The notes under the pieces are model-generated. The model was given only the letters and a program-made list of their open reading frames with translations. It did not search any database and was not told where the DNA came from. Below are positions 35,840-45,221 of a stretch of 64,000 bases of DNA, piece by piece. Position numbers and translations under genes: made by a program. The stretch is taken from assembly GCA_022661535.1 (NCBI GenBank), contig JAKULF010000005.1, forward strand, positions 2,852,001-2,916,000. Direction: 5' to 3'. This DNA is from Eutypa lata (taxonomy: Eukaryota > Ascomycota > Sordariomycetes > Xylariales > Diatrypaceae). Positions within the stretch are counted from its first letter, which is position 1. Each line of letters starts with the position of its first letter.

Positions 35840-36040
35840 GATTTCCCCATAACATGTCTCACTCACTCGCTCTCACTAAGGATACTCTAACCCTAAGCCG
35901 GGAAAAGACCCCTAGGTGAGCATCTTTCTACCCCTCACCATCCTGCAGCACACAGTCCAGTCCAGTCCGAAAAACGCGCGCTCGCTAGACAGACCAATCT
36001 CCTTCCGAGGCCCCCAAAAACAATAAAATAAAAAAGTATC
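35033..36040. other. Intergenic: EFM4 promoter and Q-rich gene 3' end
   Basis: About 1 kb between two minus-strand genes. It contains a long (TG)n tract (listed separately), a CTAGGTAGGTA step near 35159 and AACCCTAA at about 35888-35895. No gene is seen. Confidence 0.5.
35796..35837. repeat. Microsatellite (TG)21
   Basis: Forty-two bases of alternating TG, the longest dinucleotide run in the window, about 200 bases past the stop codon of the Q-rich gene. Confidence 0.95.
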
Positions 36041-39000
36041 TTATCCTAAGGTCCATACAGGGGCCTTTACCAGTACCTGTCGTCCTCTTACTTCAACCGC
36101 AAGGAAGCCGGCAAATCGGATTTTAGTGGGATCTTTGGCCGGTGGTGCTGTCGATGTGGTTGTCGTGTCAGTAAGTACGGATGCGGTGCTGCCTTTTCTG
36201 CCGGCCGGATACGGCACTGTGCCGCCAAGCATTGTCAACATACCACTCTTTGTCTTGTCTCGTTTCGACGCCTTGTCGCCGTCCTTTCCGCTGTCTTCGC
36301 CTTCCTCGGCACTATCCGCCAGGGGAGGAAGTCCCGTCTTCTCTGGTTCCATGATGTCCGGCTGTATCGGGTCTCCAGGTAAGGGGTACGAGATAACTAC
36401 GTCCCGACTCTCCATCGGTAGGTTCGCTGCGATGCCCACTACAAGTTCAACGATCATCGATGCGCTCCCGTCCACGCCTGGCGGTGGCGGATCGTTCAGG
36501 TATTGGTACAATGCTGCTGTTAGGTTACTCGCCACCATCTTAGTGAAGTCAGCACGGTAGTCGTTGCTCTCTGGTGACTGTAGCATGTGTTGGAGCCCTT
36601 CAAGCGTCGCCATCCGCCAGTTCACAACCTTAGCTGTTAGTGCGTCGAACTCTTCTTGGCTGGTCAATGTGTACGAGAATCTCCGGATGTTCTGCTCGAT
36701 TGCCTTGAGGTGACCGCTCAACCCGAAGTCGAGGCCGGGATGGAAGCACTTATTGAAAACCTCATCTACGATCCACCGAATAATGACAGCCCGTCCAACG
36801 GCAGTCATCTCTTGCTTTCCTGTCTTGATCGCATCAGGACTAACGTAGTTTTCAATCCATGGTGGTAGTGAGCGCCAGTCCTTGCGGATATTAAAGGCGA
36901 GATTGTTGATAGCACCATTGAGTCGGTTGAATCGAGTCGAGTACTCGTTATCATCAAGCGACGTTCTCGACTGTGACATTCGCTGGTTCGCCACGGCATT
37001 TTGTAGTGTTTCTACTTGACCATTGAGCTGCTCGACCTGTGCCTTCCCATCAAAGTATAGTCTTTTGACATTCTTATATTTAGTCACTGGATTCTTGGTA
37101 AGTATTTTGTCTTGTAGTGGTAGCAGGTGTGTCATACATAAGTCTTTAAATTGCTTATCTGGGTCTGATCCTTGCTCCCCTACCGCTGGTTGGGGGCTAT
37201 TACGCCCCGCCTCAGGACCTGGCCCGTCAAACTGCTGTCGGTCTCCTACTCCGCTGCTACGGTAGCTCTGTGTGCCCGCAGCAGCAGAAGCAGCAGCAGG
37301 AGTAGGCGGAAGATTATTCACACCGCCCATCTGTGATTGGCTATGTCTATAGTTAGGGGGCGGTCCAGGAGGGGGTTCAATATTACTAGCGCGCAGCTGT
37401 TCTTTGCTATCGCCGGGCCTGCGGTTAGGTGCAGGACCTCCAGGTGGCGGAGCCATGGTTTGAGGTTGCTGCTGAATCTGGTGAGTGAGAAGCTCCTGCT
37501 GTGCGTAGCTGACGGCCGGAGACGTCTGTTGCGAGGGTTGTTGCGAGTGAGCTTGTTGATCTGACTCGACAACAGGCGAGTCATGCGACAACTGTGACAC
37601 GGTCTCTGGGTTGGTAAGCTGAGAGCTTGATGTACTTAACTGCCCCGCGTATGGGGTCTGTCGATTGCCTCCCTGGTGCTGCGCGTCAGGATGCACGTAT
37701 TGATACCGAGATTGTGCGGGATCAGAAGCAATTCGGCCGTACAACTGCTGCTGCTGCTGTTGCTGTTTTTGCTGCGTTTGATCTCCCTGACTGTATGGTG
37801 AGGAATCAACGTCGGCAGGGACGTGCCTGATCGAGTTCTGAGAGTGGTCTTGGTTAGAGCGACCAATTATATATTGCTCATCAGTCTCCCCTGCGCTTTG
37901 GAGAGGTGATGGTTGAGTATACGTGTTTTGGGCCTGCCAATCAGGAGGAGTTTCTTCGAAAGAGACCTGAGAAGAATCTGTTCTGACCGAAGGCAATTTG
38001 CTATGTCGCTTAGAGGGTCTACGGGTTAAGCTGGTAGAGCTAGTGTTGTCGTAGGATTTCTGGTGTTGGTGTTGTTGTTGCTGACTTTGATGTTCCGAAG
38101 AGCGGGCGGCCGAGATAATAGTCTTAAACAATCGACGCGCTGATCTCTTCTGCTCCGTGGGGGCGGCCTGGGTTTGGACAGCAGGAATTGGTGGTGTTTG
38201 GTTTGGACTCTGGCCTTGGCCCTGGGGAGGGACAATGGGAGAGGAAAGGTGGACACTCTGAGGAAGATTGTCAAGGGAGGTAGCTGCTGCACCGTAAGGC
38301 AACTGGGTTTGGATCGGGGTCACTTGAGTCTGCGATTGACGCGCAGATTGGGATCGCGAAACCAAATCAGCAAAATTATCGCGAGGTGTAGGTTTAGATG
38401 ATTGCGATTGTTGTTGATATTGTTGATCTTGTTGCTGCTGCTGTAGCGATCGTGAGGTAGTGTAAGCAGCAGCGGCAGTGCTAGTGTTGTGGTGGTGGTT
38501 ACTACTACTACTACCACTAGCGCTATTGGCGGTGGTGGTGGTGGTGGTGGGTTGATTGAGGGGTATGGGGTTATGATGCTGATGCTGATGATGATGCTGA
38601 TGCAGCTGGGGAGCGACAGCGGCAGGGGATAAATTCGAATTAGCACCTCCAAACGATTGCTGGGGAGGTCCTTGAAGGTCCTGTTGGACCGGGGAGTTGT
38701 GATTGTTTGTGTTATAGAAATGCTGCGAAACACGGTTTCTTTGTTTTAGGGATTGTGAATGCGGTTGCGATTGTGGGTGTGACTGTGGTGGTTGAAGTGG
38801 GGGGTATTGTTGCCCTCCCTGTTGGGTTGTGTTAAGTTGAAAGGAATCGCTACCAGTGGACGAGGCTGAGGGGAATGTGTTTATTGGGTCAGAGACACCG
38901 CCGCCACCTGAACCGGAAGAACCACCACCACCACTACCACTATTACCACCTGCACCAGCAGCAGCGGCGGCGGCGGCAGTGTCGATTCTACCTGCAGCAA

Positions 39001-39349
39001 TCGTGGAGGATCTAGTCTGGAGGGTCTCTGGGTCGCCGGAAATCGCAACCCCGATAGCACCTCCACCGTTACCTCTAGCTGTTCCAAGTGTTACAGGCGG
39101 GGGCGCAGCAGCACTATTACTATGACTACTCAGCGATGGCTGTTGTTGATGATGATGCTGTTGCTGCTGGTGATAGTGTTGCTGTTGCTGTAGTTGTTGC
39201 TGCTGCTGCTGCTGCTGTAGCTGTAGCTGCTGTAGCTGTTGCGCTGTTTGTGGAGGTGGTTGCGGCGGAGGAGCTGGTTGTTGCTGATATAATTGATGCT
39301 GCTCCTGCGACCGGTTACTGTGTCTTGTTAGGCGATGAAAGGAGGGCAT
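36041..39349 (-). CDS. Large polyglutamine-rich fungal protein with conserved C-terminal helical region
   Basis: A single uninterrupted frame of 1102 residues starts MPSFHRLTRHSNRSQEQHQ. The first 700 residues are disordered and very rich in Gln, Ser, Pro and His: polyQ and QLQQLQLQQQ tracts at about 38-70, poly-His/Gln, poly-Ala and poly-Gly stretches. From about 725 the sequence becomes ordered and charged: DPDKQFKDLCMTHLLPLQDK, a coiled-coil-like GKAQVEQLNGQVETLQNAVA, then LNGAINNLAFNIRKDWRSLP, and a helical part to about 990. A Ser/Thr-rich tail leads to the end KIRFAGFLAVEVRGRQVLV. I do not recognise a catalytic domain. Similar long Q-rich proteins with this kind of C-terminus occur in filamentous fungi, but I know of no established function. 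Confidence 0.85.
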   Translation of the reverse strand: MPSFHRLTRHSNRSQEQHQLYQQQPAPPPQPPPQTAQQLQQLQLQQQQQQQQLQQQQHYHQQQQHHHQQQPSLSSHSNSAAAPPPVTLGTARGNGGGAIGVAISGDPETLQTRSSTIAAGRIDTAAAAAAAGAGGNSGSGGGGSSGSGGGGVSDPINTFPSASSTGSDSFQLNTTQQGGQQYPPLQPPQSHPQSQPHSQSLKQRNRVSQHFYNTNNHNSPVQQDLQGPPQQSFGGANSNLSPAAVAPQLHQHHHQHQHHNPIPLNQPTTTTTTANSASGSSSSNHHHNTSTAAAAYTTSRSLQQQQQDQQYQQQSQSSKPTPRDNFADLVSRSQSARQSQTQVTPIQTQLPYGAAATSLDNLPQSVHLSSPIVPPQGQGQSPNQTPPIPAVQTQAAPTEQKRSARRLFKTIISAARSSEHQSQQQQHQHQKSYDNTSSTSLTRRPSKRHSKLPSVRTDSSQVSFEETPPDWQAQNTYTQPSPLQSAGETDEQYIIGRSNQDHSQNSIRHVPADVDSSPYSQGDQTQQKQQQQQQQLYGRIASDPAQSRYQYVHPDAQHQGGNRQTPYAGQLSTSSSQLTNPETVSQLSHDSPVVESDQQAHSQQPSQQTSPAVSYAQQELLTHQIQQQPQTMAPPPGGPAPNRRPGDSKEQLRASNIEPPPGPPPNYRHSQSQMGGVNNLPPTPAAASAAAGTQSYRSSGVGDRQQFDGPGPEAGRNSPQPAVGEQGSDPDKQFKDLCMTHLLPLQDKILTKNPVTKYKNVKRLYFDGKAQVEQLNGQVETLQNAVANQRMSQSRTSLDDNEYSTRFNRLNGAINNLAFNIRKDWRSLPPWIENYVSPDAIKTGKQEMTAVGRAVIIRWIVDEVFNKCFHPGLDFGLSGHLKAIEQNIRRFSYTLTSQEEFDALTAKVVNWRMATLEGLQHMLQSPESNDYRADFTKMVASNLTAALYQYLNDPPPPGVDGSASMIVELVVGIAANLPMESRDVVISYPLPGDPIQPDIMEPEKTGLPPLADSAEEGEDSGKDGDKASKRDKTKSGMLTMLGGTVPYPAGRKGSTASVLTDTTTTSTAPPAKDPTKIRFAGFLAVEVRGRQVLVKAPVWTLG
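39140..39243. repeat. CAG/CTG trinucleotide tract encoding polyglutamine
   Basis: On the minus (coding) strand this is an interrupted CAG/CAA repeat with a pure core of about six CAG units around 39199-39217. It encodes most of the N-terminal polyQ of the 1102-residue protein. Such tracts are length-unstable. Confidence 0.85.
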
Positions 39350-40462
39350 TATTTGATTGTTAAGTAATAAGTAGCTATTAGTATTTTTTTTTTATCTCAA
39401 CAATCAGTATGAACCCGTTATGAGGTATGTCTTTTCTTCTCTTGTTACTTGGTCTGATTTGAGCAATAACACGGAAAAAGAAGAGAAGTACCCCCGGCTC
39501 TTTGCGGTAACAAACGCAGAAAGGCAATCAAGCAAGCATGTAGCTTGTCAAAAGGGCAAGAGAAAAAAGTCGAGATGGAATTATACGCTCGCTTGCTTGC
39601 TTTGCTTGCTCCTGTGATCTTCCTTTGTCGCAGAATAATCACTCCTCTGTACCGGGGTGCAACCAGCATGTATGTAGCTGCTAGCTGCCTTAAGGAGGGG
39701 CTATGCTAAAGTGCCCGACAGATTTCCACTGCAACAAGAATCTTGCGAGCTGCGATAGGTAGATGGATGTGAACTGGGTAATTGTGCTGAAAGGGGGTTT
39801 CCGAACGAGTGGATCGGGAACGAGTCCGTGGGATTGGTTTGTCTATGTCTAAAGTAGGTTTCCGAGTTCTCCCTCCGTTTCGTTTAGTTTAACAAAATGT
39901 TTATCCTCACTTCTCTTTTCTAGTGTCAGTTGGTTGGTTGGCCGGCAAGAGAATTGGTAGAGACTACCTAGTTAGTTAAGTGAGCTATGCCATCTTCGGT
40001 CGTGAGTCTATACAGCGTAATATTCGAGTGATAGTATAATGCAAACACGGCAATGAAATGAAAGACCCAAAAAGGCGCCCGAATGCTTTCGCTTCAGCTC
40101 TCACTTGAGAGAGAAACAGGCCAGGGATTAGCTCAAGATGACAACTCTGAGCAAGAACAGAGAATAAAAAAATGGTGTTGTAAGTGGAAAAGATTGTCAG
40201 CAGCCTTGAATACCTGGTTAATTTTACGACCAGGGCCGCTATAGAATGCTGTTTGTTGATCTAATATTTAATGACTTTGTTCTCATCAAGAGCAGCTTAC
40301 ACCCAATTCAGGAAGGACCTTTCTCAACCTGACTTGACTTATGATATTTATGTATTGGCTATTCCTAATTATTATGTAGTTGGTCTTCACAAGATGCCTC
40401 AAAGGACTTCCTCAATCCGGCTTATGTATAGCTTGTGATTTCCAAAGCCCTGGGTACACTAA

Positions 40463-40482
40463 CTACCTAGAGCTCTAGGTAG
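40463..40482. repeat. 20-nt perfect palindrome CTACCTAGAGCTCTAGGTAG
   Basis: All 20 bases are self-complementary. The arms match the CTACCTAGGTAG palindrome found at 40640 and 49138, with an extra AGCTCT centre. Confidence 0.8.
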
Positions 40483-40639
40483 GTATCGAGAGAGTTGTCC
40501 TTTCAATGTGACTGCGGAGAATACTTAGTGGAGGAAAAGACCGCGCTGGGGTAACTATATTTCAGAGCTTTCAGCCTTCCAATAACTAGCCCCTCAGCTC
40601 CCACTCAATGCAACAGAAGCTACTAATGTGTGTAGCAAA

Positions 40640-40651
40640 CTACCTAGGTAG
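40640..40651. repeat. 12-nt palindrome CTACCTAGGTAG (copy 1)
   Basis: Perfect palindrome followed by a further GTAGG step. An identical copy lies at 49138-49149 and a TACCTAGGTA core near 824. Confidence 0.8.
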
Positions 40652-42854
40652 GTAGGGAACGCGTACGTTGGTAAGACGTGAAGCAACTGATTTTTCTCTC
40701 TCTTTACTGCGAGTCAATCCAATAATGGTTATTGGCCGAGTTATCTGACCGCTTATGTCGTTCAAGTTCTCATTTATGCATTACTTGTGCCACTCTAATT
40801 TCTAGGTAAGCACTGTAGGAAGACAACTATAGGCAAGTTGCAAGTTGATCGTCAGCCCAGAGACACTGAAACAAGTTCCTTTGTTCAGCTACACTTATGT
40901 ATGTAGCTAGTGAAGCATGCACTCAACCCATTCCCGACAAGAGATTGAGTTGTATATTAAAAATCCCAACATCTTATAGCATGTGATATTCTTCCTTGAA
41001 ATCGAAGCATAACTTGACCGAAGACTTTCAAACAATATTTCTTGAGAGCGGAAGGGTTGAGGGGCAACAAACATGTCCATTCCTTGGGCTGAAAGCCAGG
41101 GTTCTCATTAACGAAGTGTGAGTGGACCTATGGCGGGGCCGCTAATCAAGCTTTCCTACCTCATTTGTGCTATTTATAGGCATTACCCAGCTTTTTAACA
41201 AAGCCAAGTGCTTAGGTAGGCCCAGCCTCATGTAGGCAGGCTTGAGGCCCGTTTTTCCTGTGTTAGTTGAGCTCTCCCAAGAACTCCAGTGAGAGAGGTG
41301 GCATATCAAGAAGTACATGTATCATCCATCTCATCTCATCTCATCCGATAGACGGAAACAACTGCAACGTCGTTTCTTTTCTTACCCTTTCGCCCCCTCG
41401 GGTTAACCCAGTTAACCAGGTATTTAGGCCCATTGACAGCAGTCCCGAAACATTGGATAACTACATGTATTGGGATAACTGTACGTAACACACTGATATG
41501 GGATTGGTTACGTTCTAACAACCCGATTGGAGGCTCAAATAGATACCTTTATATCCAACCTACCTAATAATATAGTTATTAAGATCTTTGCTTCGATGTC
41601 TCTCGGATTTGGTCTCTATTAACTACTCTCTGCCTAAGTATATAAAGACATAATCCTACCTCCTAAAGGGACATCGGTGGGATTACTATTGAGTTCACCC
41701 AACCCGTAGCTAAACCAGGGCGAGGAAGACTACAAATTGGGATTCATCCTCTCAAGTTAAGTCTACTATAAACTACATTGGTCCGTATATCTAACTAGAG
41801 CCATAGTTATAAGATAACTACGGAGTTTACTCGGTGGTTAGCAATGGTAAGACCTGAATCAAGCACAGGTTTGAACCCTAGACAAAAGACAGGCAACTGA
41901 ATAGGCGGTAACGAATAGGTTCGCCGTGGACTACTTTAAGCGCTAGAATGACTCTTTTCAACGTCAAGTGTTAGTCGATACTAATATATGTCATTCAAAT
42001 ATACTTCTCCTTCGAATGAACAAGGGTTGTCGACACCTTTCTCAGCTGCAGGCAGTCAAGTTTCATTTTTAAGCTGTCCAAGGCAACATATAAGTCCAAC
42101 CGTTATCTCTGCAAGCCCCTCCTGGTGTGCTTCTCACCGCCACACGTCTCCTGTTGAACCTATTCAGCTAAGTCAAGACTCAAAGGACATAGCACAGGAG
42201 CCCCCGAGATTATGCCAATACCCTACAGCCGTTAGGTCGATGTGAGAAGCTGTTTCGATCACTATGGCTCACATGAGGAGCTACACATAATTAGAAGTTA
42301 TTCAGCAATCTTGCGTTTCTCCTCCACATCAGATGATACACTGCCAGCTTACATATCTCAAAGTCTTCGGTTTCCTCTAGTCTCCATGAAAAAACAATAG
42401 CAGGTTATTGTCTAGCTAGAAGCTCGGTTTTATAGCGTCTAGCTATCCCAGACAACAAATTTCAGCCACGGGTTGTCTCATGGTAAGACACATTACTTCT
42501 TCTTGTATGTAACGAATGGCAGCTTTAAATAGCGTGGCCACACGTGTCTAGGGAATGTGATGATTATATCACTTGCTCTGGAATAGACTTCCCGAGGAAT
42601 ACAATTGAATCGGCGAGCAAACAATTATGTTTTGCCCATAAGCTGTTCATATCCGAGAGAAAATATGTACCGATTATTGTATGACAATCTCTTCTTACAC
42701 GAGGATCTTCTGGGACCAGAGTCTCTGCGGTGAGTAAATATCTGTACCCAACAAGTTCTTACACTTAACCAGATCGACAGCTATCTTGGTGCTAGGGAAA
42801 GATGGGGTGGATTCACACGAAGGGGTAGATGGGTATAGCTCTCGATCAGCAACC

Positions 42855-42878
42855 CCGGGTATCGCTGTGCGATACCGG
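42855..42878. repeat. Inverted repeat / hairpin
   Basis: GGTATCGC, a TGT loop and GCGATACC form a perfect 8-bp stem at 42858-42876; flanking CCG/CGG can extend it with a one-base bulge. It lies in the gene-poor region about 1.4 kb before the secreted-protein gene. It could be a protein-binding site or chance. Confidence 0.5.
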
Positions 42879-44276
42879 CCATTTTCTAAATTTGCCACGG
42901 GTTTAAAGCATGGCCAGTTGAACGTTGTCAGAGCTAGGCGTCGTCGGTAGGTTTGTTGCATTAAGACCATGTGAGATAAAAGGTGTCCATTCGCCACGGG
43001 ATCGGGATCAGCTGTCAGCTTTCCTTCCCTGCTGAATTCGGATGGCTAGGCAGACGAAAACGGAATGGAGAATCCCATATAGGCCCTGATATCTACCCTA
43101 CTGCAATCAAGTCGGGAGAGGCGGCTTTCCGAGAGCTCGTGTCATGCAAAGCTGAAGCGAACGGGCGGCCGCCGCTCCGAGCCCGCAAGCAAAGCATTGT
43201 CTTGTGGCCGGTCGGGGAATTAGCGAACATGGCTGATGGGCCCCTAACGTCGTCAAGCAGATTTCCCCTGTGATTATTGTCTCATTGGCATCTGTATAAC
43301 ATTAATAAGGGGTCTAGTTTGAAACTTTCTGAAGGGCTTGCCTATCAATAGTAGTTAGAGAACTGTACTTCTCTCAGGTAACAGACCGTGGTCAGAAACT
43401 TTCAAAGACTTCTTAAAACATCATAACTTTAGCACGGTACCGAGAAGAGCGCCTTGAGCATCTTGGAGCTCTCTTCACTTGCTCCTCGATCCTAGTTGAC
43501 TACTGACAGAACACTAGGTAGTTACCTCTTTTAAGTCAGGTGCACAGCCAACATACACTTGGTAGATGACAGAATCATACAAGTACTACTGGATCAAGAC
43601 ATTTACATTTCCAGAGATTATCTACCAGAGTTATGAAGCTGTCATGTTTCGGGATATTCCATGCCAGCTTTCTATTCCCCCCTTTAGACAAGGATCAAGG
43701 ACCAAAGGTCAGTCTGTCTACTTGTCTGGACACTGGACAATAAAATTTAAGGGACAGGCTTCCACTACAAAACGACGTATTTTATCTTCTCTAACATATG
43801 CTTCAAGACGTATGTCAACGGATCAGACACCCCTATTACTATGCTATTGCCTCATAGCATTATGGCATCCTTCAACCTGCCACATGTGACACTAGATAAA
43901 TCACCAAGCTATTTACATTGGATTTTAACAGGCATGATCTAGACACCGTGATCGGATTCCAGCCATCTGTGCGACTTCAACCAAATGTTTTCAGAGTACT
44001 GCGGCTAGTTGCATCTATGCTCGTGGGCGCCGAACGGTAGCCGGTTATAGCTTGTGAAGCACCTAAGGCTTGTGGACCGTTAGATTTCTCTCATCCCACA
44101 GAGACCAAGATTTCCATGGCGGTGAATACTAGAATAGAGTGTACAGTCTCCTGATATAAACCTCCGCCATTCCTCTTTATTATCAGGGAACCAAAGGCAC
44201 TTTGCAACGTTCAACCCAATATTCATGATCTCACGTCTAAGGGGAAAACGGGTTCATTTAAAGTACTTCAACTAAT

Positions 44277-45221
44277 ATGCAAATATTTCAAACTTATTCC
44301 CTACGTATTCCGTGTATTCGCCCAGTACTGAGCCCAATGCTGTTCCTCCTTATCATCAGTCTCATATCGACTACTGTCGGCTTGCCCACCCCTATCCTAG
44401 GAGGCTACCATCCTCCAGCCTCGAGAAGATTCGGCAACGACGCAGTACAGGCCCAGTTTCACTTCGACCCCTTCCGCCTCACTGACCTATGCATTCAGTG
44501 CTCAAAGAACACACCAGATGATCTCGAGTTCGGCTGCGATATACAGTGTCAGTACACCCAGAAGGGAAACTCTCAATAGTCTGTGAAAGACAAGACTAAA
44601 TTGTAGTATTAGTCAACTGGGAGAACCCCAATGCCAATAGATCAGACTCATGCCAGTTTTCCTGGCGGTGGGATGGCGTCACAAAAGAGCACGGCGACCA
44701 GAACGACTACAATGTCGACTATTACCAATGCATACATGAAGGCCCGGAGTTCTTCCAGTACTACTTCCAGAGCATGGTCGATTACTCGAACTTCAGCCTG
44801 AGGCTGTCACACAAGTTCAAGGATGCGAGGTACCTTGACATTATCCATGTCTACGTTATGATAGAGCTATCTGCTAATGTACCGTGTGTCAAATAGACAT
44901 TTCCAACCTCCCGAATTTGCGAACATGTTTGCGGAAGGGAATTTTACCCTGATCCAGACCGAGAACATATCAACATCCGTCATCTACACGGCACAGGGGC
45001 CCTTCGAGGCTCCTTTTAAGGGGCTTACAATCTAAGCGCAGAAGCGACGGCGTGGATTGATCACACCGGTGAGCTCTCGATCACAGGTTCGTTGTACGAG
45101 AGCCTGCATCTCTGATCACGTTTTTGTTGCTCTAGAGTGTACACTTGAGAAGTGGAACGTCACACAGCAGCGGTTACTCGGGACACATCCGAAGTCAGAT
45201 AATACCTGGAGGGATATCTAA
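44277..45221 (+). CDS. Small secreted cysteine-containing protein, reading frame broken near 3' end
   Basis: Exons 44277-44547, 44613-44829 and 44897-45035 read as 208 residues ending at TAA 45033-45035. A hydrophobic signal sequence (MLFLLIISLISTTVGLPTP, from the ATG at 44337 or preceded by 20 residues from 44277) indicates secretion. The mature part has five cysteines, motifs CIQCSKN and FNWENPNANRSDSC, and several N-glycosylation sequons. Beyond the stop, coding-like sequence continues in another frame to a good donor at 45069. It then splices in phase to a last exon, 45136-45221, that contains the sixth cysteine and ends in TAA. The frame change must fall within 45018-45035, at a run of four G. 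So this is either a recent one-base loss that truncates the protein or a sequence error. I recognise no enzyme domain; an effector-like or defence role is only a guess. Confidence 0.6.

Larger units (their letters stand above)
39350..44276. other. Long gene-poor region (4.9 kb)
   Basis: No supported gene. Short open frames (for example near 41267, 41988, 42695, 42983 and 43566) have no recognisable protein and no splice pattern that links them. The 39350-40250 part probably holds the promoter and leader of the Q-rich gene. Two palindromes built on CTACCTAG..CTAGGTAG (40463 and 40640) and a hairpin at 42855 are listed separately. I see no transposase, reverse transcriptase or long terminal repeat, and no obvious C-to-T degradation. 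Confidence 0.5.

Noticed and set aside
41840..41885. tRNA-like A and B box sequences (GGTTAGCAATGG ... GGTTTGAACCCTAG)
   Set aside because: The two boxes are only about 24 bases apart, and no acceptor stem or anticodon arm can be folded around them.
42695..43273. Two overlapping open frames on opposite strands
   Set aside because: About 100 codons each, no recognisable protein, no splice extension; kept only as a region to test in the hairpin finding.
39350..44276. Degenerate transposon or RIP-mutated repeat in the gene-poor region
   Set aside because: No long terminal repeats, terminal inverted repeats, transposase or polymerase motifs were seen, and the base composition is not extreme.
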